A stretch of DNA of 64,000 nucleotides, from NCBI GenBank assembly GCA_944380765.1, contig CALWIO010000005.1:23218-87217 (forward strand). Reading direction: 5' to 3'. The translations under genes and the position numbers were made by a program. The notes under the pieces are model-generated. The model did not search any database, was not told where the DNA came from, and worked only from the letters and a program-made list of their open reading frames with translations. Below, one piece after another: positions 16,600 through 25,360 of this stretch. Origin of the DNA: an uncultured Clostridia bacterium (GTDB lineage: Bacteria; Bacillota; Clostridia; Oscillospirales; Acutalibacteraceae). Position 1 is the stretch's first letter. Each line of letters starts with the position of its first letter.

Positions 16600-18057
16600 A
16601 TGGCGGAAATAAAGGAAAAGCGGTATGTCAGCCCTAAGGAAACGCTGGCGTACGGCTTGGCTAACAGCGGGCAGGTTTTCGGATACAATCTTGTAGCGGG
16701 CGGATACCTGTCTTTGTTTTTTACAAAGGTGTTCGGAATACCTTCGGCGGCGGTCGCTACAATGATACTGTTTCTCGGCATTTGGGATACGGTCAACGAC
16801 CCGCTTATGGGAGCCGTAATCGACAAAACAAGAACAAGATACGGAAAATTAAGACCTTATCTGCTGTTTGTGCCGCTGCCGCTGGCGGTAACTACAATAC
16901 TGCTGTTTTCGGGACCGCTGATACTTGCCGACACAAAGCAGACCGTTGTTAAAATCATCTATATGTATGTGTCCTACTTTATGTGGGAGTTTTTCTACAC
17001 AATCGGCGATATTCCTTTCTGGGGACTCAGCGCGGCTATTTCGCCCCTGCCTGCCGACAGAACAAGGTGCATTTCCTCGGCAAGATTTCTTTCGGGAATA
17101 ATCGGCGGACTTTCAACAACATTTTTGGTTCTGCTTATGGATTTAAGCGAGAACAATATAATTCCGCTGAGTCTGCCGCAGGTGTTCTGCCTTATGGCGG
17201 TAATCGCCGGAACTTTCGGAATAGGTCTTTTCTCGCTGGCGGGACTTCGCTGTAAGGAAAGGGTAGTGCAGTCCGTTAAGGAGCCGAGTATAATCGAGGG
17301 CTTTGCGGTGCTGGTAAAAAACAGGCCGCTACTGCTTATCGTTTGCGGAAATATTATAGGAACTCTCGGCGGACTTGCGGGAGTTTTCCAGACCTATTAT
17401 TTCGCCGAGGTTATAAACATAAATTCCCTTATGCTCATAATCAACCTGCCGGGTACAATCCTCGGATTTGTAACCTATCTTATAATTCCCAAGCTCAAAA
17501 AACGCTTTGATAACCGTCAGATAATCTTTTTGAACGGAATTACAAGAGCGGTAACGGCGGTGGCTGTATTCTTAATAGGAATGAACAGCTACGGCAATAT
17601 CAAAGTGGTTGTGCCGCTTCTGCTTTTGCAGAATTTGATATTCAGCTTCTTTAATACCGTAAATATGGTAATCCCTACCGAAATGATAGGCGACACAATA
17701 GATTATATGGAGTGGAAAACCGGCGAGCGCAACGAGGGCGTTTCCTTCTCGGTGCTCACATTTATAGGCAAGCTGACCGGCTCTGTTTCCACCTCTGTGG
17801 CAACGGCTCTGCTGCCGTTTATCGGGCTGAGCTATGTAAGCGAGGGCGCTCAGCAGGTAGCCGTAAAGGGTGACCATACAGACCTTTGGATTTGGGCGTT
17901 TTACATACTTATTCCCCATCTTCTCGGACTTTTGGGACTCATTCCCTATTTCTGGTACGACTTAACGGGTGACAAACTGGCTTCTATCCGCGCCGACTTG
18001 AAAGTGCGGCAGGAGGAAATCTCCAAAAAAGTTTCGGGAGGTGCGGCTGATGAATAA
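16600..18057 (+). CDS. GPH-type sugar:cation symporter (MFS_2)
   Basis: A 485-residue transporter with about 12 membrane helices. It has the glycoside-pentoside-hexuronide family features: an N-terminal SPKETLAYGLANSGQ segment, DTVNDPLMGAVIDKTRTRYG in the 2-3 loop, and MIGDTIDYMEWKTGERNEG in the second half. It should import a glycoside with Na+ or H+. I start it at ATG 16600, seven bases after GGGGG; ATG 16594 is too close. It overlaps the next gene by eight bases and heads a cluster with an alpha-fucosidase and a GH4 enzyme, suggesting a fucosylated or galactosylated oligosaccharide as substrate (inference). Confidence 0.9.
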   Translation: MAEIKEKRYVSPKETLAYGLANSGQVFGYNLVAGGYLSLFFTKVFGIPSAAVATMILFLGIWDTVNDPLMGAVIDKTRTRYGKLRPYLLFVPLPLAVTTILLFSGPLILADTKQTVVKIIYMYVSYFMWEFFYTIGDIPFWGLSAAISPLPADRTRCISSARFLSGIIGGLSTTFLVLLMDLSENNIIPLSLPQVFCLMAVIAGTFGIGLFSLAGLRCKERVVQSVKEPSIIEGFAVLVKNRPLLLIVCGNIIGTLGGLAGVFQTYYFAEVININSLMLIINLPGTILGFVTYLIIPKLKKRFDNRQIIFLNGITRAVTAVAVFLIGMNSYGNIKVVVPLLLLQNLIFSFFNTVNMVIPTEMIGDTIDYMEWKTGERNEGVSFSVLTFIGKLTGSVSTSVATALLPFIGLSYVSEGAQQVAVKGDHTDLWIWAFYILIPHLLGLLGLIPYFWYDLTGDKLASIRADLKVRQEEISKKVSGGAADE

Positions 18058-18634
18058 CCGCTGTCCTAAATGCGGCAAAAAATTAAGTCCCTTTTATTTA
18101 AAACAGAACTGCCCCAACTGCAAGGTTGATTTGCTTTATTATAAGCTCGATGAAAGGCTTGAAGCGGACGCCTTGGAAGCCGCGCGGCAGGAGCGGAAAA
18201 TAAAAGACTTTGTAAATATTTTAAAAACCTCGTCTTTTGACTCGCCGCTGAAAATAATAAGATTTATACTCTTTTTCACGCCTCTGGCGGCTATGTGCCT
18301 GCCGGTTTACGGCAGCGTAAGCCTCATAAGCCTTGTTGCGGGAATAATCGGCGGCTCGTTTTCGCTTGAAAATTCCCTGCTTCCCGTAATCAGTATGGGC
18401 GCGGTTGTGGTAATATCTCTCGCGGTGATAATCTCTTCGCTGTTTTCTTCGGCTAAGGGCGGACTTGCGAGAAATCTCGTTTTCAGCGCGCTGAATTTAG
18501 CCGTGCTCGGCGTGTTCGGCATTGTTACAGGCAATCCGGGCGCCGGGTGGTACGCGGTCTGCCTTATCTACATACTTGAAATCGTTATGCACATTCTCTG
18601 CGACAGGCAGATAAAATCAAAAATCGAAAAATAA
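18050..18634 (+). CDS. Zinc-ribbon integral membrane protein, function unknown
   Basis: A 194-residue protein with an N-terminal zinc ribbon (CPKCGKKLSP...CPNC, residues 4-26), a charged helical linker (about 35-58), and four hydrophobic segments (about 66-85, 88-108, 115-137, 145-185). I do not recognise a named family. The start is ATG 18050 with GGGAGG at 18036-18041, which places it inside the end of the transporter gene and implies translational coupling. An association with the symporter is likely but its job is unknown. Confidence 0.75.
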   Translation: MNNRCPKCGKKLSPFYLKQNCPNCKVDLLYYKLDERLEADALEAARQERKIKDFVNILKTSSFDSPLKIIRFILFFTPLAAMCLPVYGSVSLISLVAGIIGGSFSLENSLLPVISMGAVVVISLAVIISSLFSSAKGGLARNLVFSALNLAVLGVFGIVTGNPGAGWYAVCLIYILEIVMHILCDRQIKSKIEK

Positions 18635-18652
18635 GCCCGTCTCAGCTTGTTT

Positions 18653-18711
18653 GCGCCGGAGGCGCAGCGGAAAAGCGTATAAACTTAACCGTTGCCGCTC
18701 CGGCTTTTTTA
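18653..18711 (+). terminator. Terminator between the zinc-ribbon protein and the fucosidase
   Basis: GCCGGA (18655-18660) pairs with TCCGGC (18699-18704) as the base of a long imperfect stem with further pairing inside, followed by six T residues. The gap suggests the fucosidase may have partly independent expression, although no clear promoter follows. Confidence 0.55.
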
Positions 18712-18734
18712 ATAAAATTTCAGGGGTGCCTAAA

Positions 18735-20207
18735 ATGAACAAACAGGAATATTTAAAGCATATCGACAGCGTAATAGCTTCGGGAAAATTCAAGGATACA
18801 TGGGAGTCGCTCAGCGCCTACCGTGTTCCGGAATGGTACGAAAAGGCGAAATTCGGAATTTTTATTCATTGGGGAATATACAGCGTGCCGGCTTTCGGAA
18901 ACGAGTGGTATTCGCGGAATATGTATATTCAGGGTTCTGACGAATACAATCACCACATAAAAACCTACGGCAGGCATAAGGATTTCGGCTATAAGGACTT
19001 TATACCGATGTTTAAGGCTGAAAAGTTTGACAGCGGGGAGTGGGCGCGGATTTTCAAGGAGTCGGGCGCGCAGTATGTTGTTCCCGTAGCCGAGCACCAT
19101 GACGGCTTTCAGATGTATAAAAGCGATATATCCCATTGGAACGCCTATGAAATGGGGCCGAAAAAGGATACCCTCGGTATGATTTCGGAAAGCGTAAGCA
19201 AACTCGGTATGGTCAACGGCTGTTCCTCCCACAGAATCGAGCATTGGTTCTTTATGGGACACGGAAAAGAGTTTGAAAGTGATATAACCGACGGTGAGCG
19301 CGAGGGGGATTTTTACTATCCCGCTATGCCCGAGGCCAACCATCACGACCTTTTTTCAACTCCCGTTCCCGACAAGGCTTTTTTGGAGGACTGGCTTGTG
19401 CGCTGCTGCGAGCTGGTGGACAGGTACAACCCCAAGGTGTTCTATTTTGACTGGTGGATACAGCACAGCGCGGCAAAGCCCTATCTTAAAAAATTCGCTG
19501 CTTACTATTATAACCGCGCCGAGGAGCGCGGCGAGGGCGTTGTAATAAACTATAAGCACGACGCCTTTATGTTCTCAACAGCGGTTGTGGATATTGAGAG
19601 AGGCCAGTTCAAAGACGCTAAACCCTATATCTGGCAGACCGATACAAGCGTTGCGAGAAACTCCTGGTGCTATACCGAGGGCAATACATATAAGCCCGTG
19701 CGCGAGATTATCTGCAATCTGATTGATGTGGTGTCAAAAAACGGCAGAATGCTTTTAAATATAGGGCCGAGAGCGGACGGAACAATTCCCGAAGAGGATA
19801 AGGCAATACTGCTCGCAATAGGCGACTGGCTTAAAATAAACGGAGAAGCGGTTTATCCAAGCCGCGTGTGGCGTTTCAGCGAGGAAGGCCCCACCGAAAC
19901 CGTTGAGGGGCAGTTTACCGACGGAGGCGCCAAGGAGTTTACCGAACACGATTTCCGCTTTACCGTAAACGGCGGCAGCGTGTATGTGTTTGCGCTCAAC
20001 TTCCCCGAAAGCGGAGAGATAACCGTAAAGAGCTTTGCCGACGCCGACGCTTCAAAGCTTCCCGTGTTCAACGGAATAATAAAAGATGTCAGCGTTTTGG
20101 GATTCAGCGAAAAACCCGTCTGCCGCAGAGACGAAAAGGGACTTCATATCAAAACAAAAACGGTCAAATCGGAAAATCCGGTTGTTTTCAAAATTGAAAT
20201 GGCATAA
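18735..20207 (+). CDS. Alpha-L-fucosidase, glycoside hydrolase family 29
   Basis: A 490-residue cytosolic enzyme without signal peptide. The GH29 barrel shows FGIFIHWGIYSVPAF, NEWYSRNMY, VPVAEHHDGFQMY, and the predicted nucleophile aspartate in VFYFDWWIQ. Later family marks are NLIDVVSKNGRMLLNIGPRADG. A C-terminal beta-sandwich begins around residue 400. It removes terminal alpha-linked fucose by a retaining mechanism. The start is ATG 18735 (GGGG eight bases upstream); the frame is open further upstream, but that part overlaps the terminator. It works with the adjacent symporter and GH4 enzyme, so fucosylated sugars are probably imported and trimmed inside the cell. Confidence 0.93.
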   Translation: MNKQEYLKHIDSVIASGKFKDTWESLSAYRVPEWYEKAKFGIFIHWGIYSVPAFGNEWYSRNMYIQGSDEYNHHIKTYGRHKDFGYKDFIPMFKAEKFDSGEWARIFKESGAQYVVPVAEHHDGFQMYKSDISHWNAYEMGPKKDTLGMISESVSKLGMVNGCSSHRIEHWFFMGHGKEFESDITDGEREGDFYYPAMPEANHHDLFSTPVPDKAFLEDWLVRCCELVDRYNPKVFYFDWWIQHSAAKPYLKKFAAYYYNRAEERGEGVVINYKHDAFMFSTAVVDIERGQFKDAKPYIWQTDTSVARNSWCYTEGNTYKPVREIICNLIDVVSKNGRMLLNIGPRADGTIPEEDKAILLAIGDWLKINGEAVYPSRVWRFSEEGPTETVEGQFTDGGAKEFTEHDFRFTVNGGSVYVFALNFPESGEITVKSFADADASKLPVFNGIIKDVSVLGFSEKPVCRRDEKGLHIKTKTVKSENPVVFKIEMA

Positions 20208-20223
20208 AAAGGGGGATAATATT

Positions 20224-21543
20224 ATGAAAATTACATTTATGGGAGCAGGCAGTACCGTTTTCGCGAGGAATATAATAGGCGACTGCCTTTGCACTCCGGC
20301 GCTCAGGGAAAGCGAGTTTTCGCTCTATGACATCGACGGCAAAAGACTTGAAGAGTCCAGAATAATCCTTGAAGCCATGAACAAAAACATCAATTCGGGA
20401 AAAGCGGTAATAAAAACCTATCTCGGAGTTGAAAACCGCAAAGAGGCTCTTCGCGGCTCGGATTTCGTAATCAACGCCATTCAGGTGGGCGGCTATGAGC
20501 CGTGCACCGTAACCGATTTTGAAATTCCAAAAAAATACTCACTGCGCCAGACTATCGCCGACACTTTGGGCATAGGCGGAATTATGCGTGCGCTTAGAAC
20601 TATTTATGTGCTTGAAGATTTCGCAAAGGATATTGAAGAAGTCTGCCCCGACTGCTGGTTCTTAAACTATACCAATCCAATGGCTATGGTAACGGGATAT
20701 ATGCAGAGATACACAAAGGTTAAAACCGTCGGACTGTGCCATTCGGTTCAAACCTGTTCCGAAAACCTGTTTAAAAAGCTCGGTATGGAGGATAAGCTCG
20801 AGGGCAGAAAAGAGCTTATCGCCGGCATAAACCACATGGCGTGGCTGCTCGATATCAGGGACAAGAACGGCGTTGACCTATATCCCGAAATCAAAAAAAG
20901 AGCCAAAGAAAAGAACGAAAAGGAAAAGCATGACGATATGGTGCGCTTTGACTATATCGACAAGCTGGGCTATTACTGCACTGAGTCAAGCGAGCACAAC
21001 GCCGAGTACAACCCCTTTTATATAAAATCAAAATATCCCGAAATGATTGAGGAATTTCAGATTCCCCTTGACGAGTATCCGCGTCGCTGTGTGAATCAGA
21101 TTGCCGGCTGGGAAAAGGAAAAGAACGATATTCTGGCGGACGGCAAAATAACTCACGAGCGCAGCAACGAGTACGGCTCTTATATAATGGAAGCGATTGT
21201 CACCGGTACGCCTTATAAAATCGGCGGCAATGTAATTAACAACGGGCTTATTGACAACCTGCCGGCAGACGCCTGCGTAGAGGTACCCTGCCTTGTGGAC
21301 GGCTACGGAATAACCCCGTGCCGGGTGGGAAAACTTCCCTTGCAGCTTGCCGCAATGAACAGCTCAAATATTTATCCCCAGCTTCTGGCAATAGAAGCGG
21401 CTGTGACAAGGCAGAAAAAATATATTTATCAGGCGGCTATGATGGACCCTCACACCGGCTCGGAGCTTTCAATAAAGGATATTTATTCCCTTGTTGACGA
21501 ACTGCTCGCGGCTCACCGCGACTGGCTCCCCGAATACCGCTGA
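20224..21543 (+). CDS. Family 4 glycosidase (alpha-glucosidase/alpha-galactosidase type)
   Basis: A 439-residue NAD+- and metal-dependent glycosidase. The Rossmann motif is FMGAGSTVFARNI. The GH4 signature residues are visible in NYTNPMAM, the metal-binding Cys-His pair of GLCHSVQ, and the His of GINHMAW. The subfamily with CHSVQ is typical of MelA/AglA-like alpha-galactosidases or alpha-glucosidases and alpha-glucuronidases; which sugar is cleaved cannot be told. GH4 enzymes oxidise C3 of the sugar before elimination. It starts at ATG 20224 behind a GGGGG site, 16 bases after the fucosidase stop, so the two are co-transcribed. Confidence 0.92.
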   Translation: MKITFMGAGSTVFARNIIGDCLCTPALRESEFSLYDIDGKRLEESRIILEAMNKNINSGKAVIKTYLGVENRKEALRGSDFVINAIQVGGYEPCTVTDFEIPKKYSLRQTIADTLGIGGIMRALRTIYVLEDFAKDIEEVCPDCWFLNYTNPMAMVTGYMQRYTKVKTVGLCHSVQTCSENLFKKLGMEDKLEGRKELIAGINHMAWLLDIRDKNGVDLYPEIKKRAKEKNEKEKHDDMVRFDYIDKLGYYCTESSEHNAEYNPFYIKSKYPEMIEEFQIPLDEYPRRCVNQIAGWEKEKNDILADGKITHERSNEYGSYIMEAIVTGTPYKIGGNVINNGLIDNLPADACVEVPCLVDGYGITPCRVGKLPLQLAAMNSSNIYPQLLAIEAAVTRQKKYIYQAAMMDPHTGSELSIKDIYSLVDELLAAHRDWLPEYR

Positions 21544-21597
21544 TAATAAAAAAACTCCGCTTTGTTAAAAAACGACAGTCAGCGGACACAAAAACAG

Positions 21598-21625
21598 GCC
21601 GCCCGTGTGGAACGGGCGGCTTTTA
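21598..21625 (+). terminator. Terminator of the glycan cluster
   Basis: GCCGCCCGT (21598-21606) pairs perfectly with ACGGGCGGC (21612-21620), followed by TTTT. It is also between convergent genes. Confidence 0.85.
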
Positions 21626-21669
21626 GCTTATCCTTTAAAATTTTTATGCCTTAATCAGGAATGTGTTTA

Positions 21670-21954
21670 TTATTCCTGCGGCATATTATCGCTTGGTTTA
21701 CAATCGGTTTCTGTTTTCTCTGTAATTTCATCTTTATTATTTAATTTTGCTTTTAAATTATTATAATTGTCGTTTATCGTTGCTTTCAAATCATCTATTT
21801 TATTATTAAGCACTCGGTTTTCTTTCCTCAAATTATATATGATAACGGCAAAATAAATCAGTACAACCGCCAGAAACGGCGAAGCCAGTTGATTGGCGTA
21901 GGGTATGTTTAACATACCGTAAGCTATCAGTATCAATATAATAATAACAATCAT
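21670..21954 (-). CDS. Small membrane protein with coiled coil, unknown
   Basis: A 94-residue protein with two hydrophobic segments (residues 1-16 and 24-42), then a charged coiled coil (about 44-72, NLRKENRVLNNKIDDLKAT) and an acidic, hydrophilic tail. I do not recognise a family. The ATG at 21954 follows GGAGG at a normal distance, which supports translation. It lies downstream of the large lipoprotein gene and may be co-transcribed with it (28-base gap). Its codon use is more AT-rich than the neighbours. Confidence 0.6.
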   Translation of the reverse strand: MIVIIILILIAYGMLNIPYANQLASPFLAVVLIYFAVIIYNLRKENRVLNNKIDDLKATINDNYNNLKAKLNNKDEITEKTETDCKPSDNMPQE

Positions 21955-21982
21955 TTAAATCCTCCTGTTCAATTACAATGGG

Positions 21983-24181
21983 TTATACTCTCTGGCAGTC
22001 AAGGGCGTTTACGGTAATACCGCTTACCGTTACCGCTTTGTCGGTGTAGTTTACATATATCTTGTCGCCGCTGCTGTATTCGGCGCAGAAAACTCCGTCC
22101 TGCACCTCATAGTGCTGAGTCATTCTCGCGTCCCGCAGGTCCGCGAGCGCCTCGTTGGCTTTAAGGTAGAAGCTCACGGCGTCGTTTATGTTCTTGTCAA
22201 AATAGTATTTTTCGTCAAGCGACGGGTCAAAGGCGGTGCAGTACCACTCAACCGAGGGCAGACAGCCGTATTCAACCGATTTCAGGAACGCCTGCTTCAT
22301 ATCCTCGTATGTGTTCATGCCTTTCGCGCTGTATTCGGTGGTGCCGTGAACGATAAGCTGAACAAAGGGTATGCCGCGGTAAGCGTCGCTTTCGGCGGCT
22401 GAAACGGGACTTGTGGGAATTTCCGAAATAATGTCGGCGTTTTTAACGCAGTAGATGTTGCCCCTGTCAACCATAAGCAGCTTTGAAGCGGCAAGCACCG
22501 GCATCTGAGCGGCTATTTCAATTTTCGCAGCCTCTCTTGTGTAAAAGTCCGGGGAATAGTCGCTGTAAAGATAGGAGGCTATATCGTTTACCGAGTATCC
22601 GTCAAAATTTATTTCGGCGGAGCCGGCGAGTATGTCCTCAATTCTGTCCTCAATAAGACTGAGCTTTAAAAAGCTCTGGCGCCCTGTGGGCAGGGCAAAG
22701 GCGGCGTTTTCGTCCTTTACGGTGGAAATGCTTTTGCCGGTGACGGACTTTGCGCTCTCTGAGGCGTCACGCTTAAAGGTGAGTATATCCGTATCAATAA
22801 ACAGGCGGAATTTCTGGCTGCTCAGGTAGCTGTAAAGCGCCTCCCATTGCTTGCGGCTTCCAAGACCCGATTTAAAGTCCGAAAACCCGCCGTCGGTGCC
22901 GTTGTTGGCGTTTTTGTGCAGTCCGTTGTAGCGAAGATAAACATTGTTCACGCCCTTGGCTTTTAAAAGGCGCGTCAGCGTCTGCGTCTGTTCAAAGTCC
23001 GAAAGAACGCTGTATTTTGAACCTTTTATGTATCCGCCCTGTACCGCCGTAACAAGAGGAATGTTCTCTTCCTCTGTTTCCACCGTCTTTGTTGAAAGAA
23101 CGGAGTTTCTTATAAGGTTTTCGCGGCAGGCGGTCGCCATACCCGAATATGTGGCGGATTTTCCCGAAAGAAAACGGTAGCAAAGCTTGATTTCGTTGGC
23201 GTATTCATAGCCGTATGTTCTTTTTATTTTTTTGTCCGCCGAGGTGTAAATATCAGTCGTCTCAAAAGAAGCGTAAACGCTGTTGAGCGAGTTGTCGGAA
23301 TTTCTGTAAGCGTTTATCTGCGCTATGGAGTCGCCGCGTTCGACTATGCACACAAAAGCGCAGTCGCCTTTTTTGATGCCGTATGCGCCCACAAGGCAGG
23401 AGGAGCTTTCGCGGCTGTCGGTTTTCGCGGCGTCCTGACCGTAAACATCAAGCGACAGGGGCTTGAATTCCTCGTCCTCAACGCCGGTCATAATCAGCGC
23501 GCCGCTGCCGTCGGGTACAAAAATATAATCGCTCTCACCGCTTTTTGAGTAAGCGCCGAAGCTGTTCAGAACCGAGATTTTTTCAAGATACACGCCTTTT
23601 GGAAGCGACAGCTTGTTCATGCTTATATTAACATAAAACGAGCCGTCTGTCAGCGTGTAAATAACCGAAAGGTCAACTCTTATCTGCTTTTCCGTAAGAG
23701 ATGAAATATCCGCCTTTCCGGTCTGTTCGTCGGGAGCCATGGAGTAGTTTACGGTAACGCTGTTGCCTGAGGCGCTGTATGAGGCGTTGCCCACGCTCAC
23801 CGCGTTGTCCTGCGAGTTCAAAACATAAAGGTCGCCGCCGTTTGAAAGAGTTACTTCCACGGCGCTGCCCGTAAGCTGGCTGTCCGTACCGTCTGTTGAA
23901 AGGGCATACCATACCGTGTTGCCCGAAGTGTCGCGTATGGCGGGAGTCATTGTCTTTTCGTCAAAAAGAAGCTCAATAAGTCCCGAAGAGCATATCGTCT
24001 TGTAATTATCCGCGGCAGCCTTGTGAAATTCAGCGCCGGAGTACTGCGCTTCATGGATGTTTATTGAATCGGGCTTAAAGGTTTTTACATCTGTTCCGGC
24101 CGTGCAGGAGGTCAAGAGAAGGGCTGAAAAAACGGTCATCGCCGTTATTTTTATAATATAAGAGGATAAATGCTTTTTCAT
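21983..24181 (-). CDS. Large secreted lipoprotein, probable DUF5696 family
   Basis: A 732-residue lipoprotein. The signal peptide (MKKHLSSYIIKITAMTVFSA) ends in the lipobox LLTSC, so it is anchored to the outer face of the membrane. The N-terminal half is beta-rich with FIVPDGSGALI-type motifs (FVPDGSGALI); the second half looks like a barrel (LRYNGLHKNANNGTDGGFSD; FRLFIDTDILTF; IEINFDG-like AEINFDGYSVND). The pattern fits DUF5696 proteins found with sugar ABC systems; this is from memory and uncertain. The start is ATG 24181 with GGAG nine bases before; the longer frame runs through the promoter palindrome. Confidence 0.72.
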   Translation of the reverse strand: MKKHLSSYIIKITAMTVFSALLLTSCTAGTDVKTFKPDSINIHEAQYSGAEFHKAAADNYKTICSSGLIELLFDEKTMTPAIRDTSGNTVWYALSTDGTDSQLTGSAVEVTLSNGGDLYVLNSQDNAVSVGNASYSASGNSVTVNYSMAPDEQTGKADISSLTEKQIRVDLSVIYTLTDGSFYVNISMNKLSLPKGVYLEKISVLNSFGAYSKSGESDYIFVPDGSGALIMTGVEDEEFKPLSLDVYGQDAAKTDSRESSSCLVGAYGIKKGDCAFVCIVERGDSIAQINAYRNSDNSLNSVYASFETTDIYTSADKKIKRTYGYEYANEIKLCYRFLSGKSATYSGMATACRENLIRNSVLSTKTVETEEENIPLVTAVQGGYIKGSKYSVLSDFEQTQTLTRLLKAKGVNNVYLRYNGLHKNANNGTDGGFSDFKSGLGSRKQWEALYSYLSSQKFRLFIDTDILTFKRDASESAKSVTGKSISTVKDENAAFALPTGRQSFLKLSLIEDRIEDILAGSAEINFDGYSVNDIASYLYSDYSPDFYTREAAKIEIAAQMPVLAASKLLMVDRGNIYCVKNADIISEIPTSPVSAAESDAYRGIPFVQLIVHGTTEYSAKGMNTYEDMKQAFLKSVEYGCLPSVEWYCTAFDPSLDEKYYFDKNINDAVSFYLKANEALADLRDARMTQHYEVQDGVFCAEYSSGDKIYVNYTDKAVTVSGITVNALDCQRV

Positions 24182-24201
24182 AAAGTTTTTCTCCGTAAAA
24201 A

Positions 24202-24236
24202 ATATGGTAAAACGATTATATATCATTTTACCATAT
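24202..24236. promoter_or_regulatory. Eleven-base inverted repeat over the lipoprotein promoter
   Basis: ATATGGTAAAA (24202-24212) and TTTTACCATAT (24226-24236) are perfect inverted arms with a 13-base spacer. Read on the minus strand, a TTGATA-17-TAAAAT promoter overlaps the first arm and another TATAAT lies between the arms. An operator is likely. An AT-rich terminator of sigF is the alternative, since a T tract follows the second arm. Confidence 0.5.
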
Positions 24237-24281
24237 ATCCCCGAAAATATCAAATTTTGATTTAATTCCCTCTGAAAAACG

Positions 24282-24932
24282 CTAACCCGTCAGCTTTTCA
24301 CGCATTTTGGACAGTATTATCTTTTCCCGTCTTGAAACCTGAACCTGCGAAACCCCCAAAATTCCGGCGGTTTTCGCCTGGGTATATCCCTTGTAAAATC
24401 TGAGGCCGATGAGCTTCCTGTCGTTTTCGGGCAGGGAATTTATAGCCTGTATTACCGAAAGCCGGTCGTCAATGGGGCCGTATTCGTCATCGGCGGGCAC
24501 ATCAATCTGCTTTTCGCTGTCGTCATCGGCGGTAAGGGAAATAACCGGCATTGAAACGCATAAAAGCTGCGCAGTTTCCTCAACGCTGATGTTGAGCCTG
24601 TCGGCAAGAGCGCTGACGGTAGGCTCGCGGTCGCTCTCTTTTTCCAGCTTTTCCTTTTCGCGCATCAGCATACGGGCCTTCTCTTTAATACTGCGGCTTA
24701 TCTTTACCGTGCCGCCGTCGCGGAATATCCGCCTTATTTCGCCCAATACCGAGGGAACTGCGTATGTGGAAAAAGCAAAGCCCAGCGACTCGTCAAAGCC
24801 GTCGGCGGCCTTGATAAGACCTATGCACCCTGCGGAATAAAGGTCCTCGTAGTCAACTCCCTTGCCCGTAAAACGCGCTGCGCAGCTGCCCACAAGCCCT
24901 AAATTGTTAAGTATAAGCTCGTCCCTTGTCAT
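24282..24932 (-). CDS. sigF: RNA polymerase sporulation sigma factor SigF
   Basis: A 216-residue sigma-70 family protein. Region 2 has DLYSAGCIGLIKAADGFD and FSTYAVPSVLGEIRR; region 3 KISRSIKEKARML; region 4 SQVQVSRREKIILSKMREKL. It directs forespore-specific transcription right after asymmetric division. The assignment to SigF rather than SigG rests on its position as last gene of a spoIIAA-spoIIAB-sigF operon. The start overlaps the spoIIAB stop by four bases. It is held inactive by SpoIIAB until SpoIIAA is dephosphorylated. Confidence 0.94.
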   Translation of the reverse strand: MTRDELILNNLGLVGSCAARFTGKGVDYEDLYSAGCIGLIKAADGFDESLGFAFSTYAVPSVLGEIRRIFRDGGTVKISRSIKEKARMLMREKEKLEKESDREPTVSALADRLNISVEETAQLLCVSMPVISLTADDDSEKQIDVPADDEYGPIDDRLSVIQAINSLPENDRKLIGLRFYKGYTQAKTAGILGVSQVQVSRREKIILSKMREKLTG

Positions 24933-25360
24933 TTTTCCCTGCCGTTAACAGTCTTGTAAAGCGTGACGGTTGTTCCCGCTCCCACCTTTGAGCGCACCGT
25001 CATTTTGTCGGTAAAACTTTCCATAACCGAAAAACCCAGTCCGGCGCGGTCTCCGCCCAGGGTGGTAAAAAGCGGCTCTCTCGCTTTTTTAATATCGCTT
25101 ATGCCGCAGCCCTTGTCCCTGATTTTTATAATCAGGGTGTTTTTGTCGCGGATTTTAACGGTTATGTAAATTTTGCCCACGCAGTTTTTGTAGCCGTGCA
25201 CAATGCAGTTTGTGACCGCTTCGCTGACGGCGGTTTTTATATCGTTTATCTCTTCAAGCGTGGGGTCGAGCGAAGCCGCGAAAGCCGCCACGGTCGCCCG
25301 CGCGAAACTCTCGTTGACCGAACGGCTGTCAACCGACATTTTAAATTCATTTGTCACCAT
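24929..25360 (-). CDS. spoIIAB: Anti-sigma F factor / kinase SpoIIAB
   Basis: A 143-residue GHKL ATPase. The N box is EAVTNCIVHGY, the G1 box IRDKGCGI and the G2 region GGDRAGLGFSVMESF. It binds SigF with ATP and phosphorylates SpoIIAA on serine. The start is ATG 25360 with GGAGGAAT upstream, overlapping the end of spoIIAA by 14 bases. Family length and operon order agree. Confidence 0.95.
   Translation of the reverse strand: MVTNEFKMSVDSRSVNESFARATVAAFAASLDPTLEEINDIKTAVSEAVTNCIVHGYKNCVGKIYITVKIRDKNTLIIKIRDKGCGISDIKKAREPLFTTLGGDRAGLGFSVMESFTDKMTVRSKVGAGTTVTLYKTVNGREK

Noticed and set aside
18753..19346. A 197-codon leftward frame inside the fucosidase gene
   Set aside because: Antisense to the conserved GH29 barrel; no ribosome site and no recognisable domain.
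20086..20223. N-terminal extension of the GH4 enzyme
   Set aside because: It overlaps the 3' end of the fucosidase gene and lacks similarity; the Rossmann motif starts right after ATG 20224.
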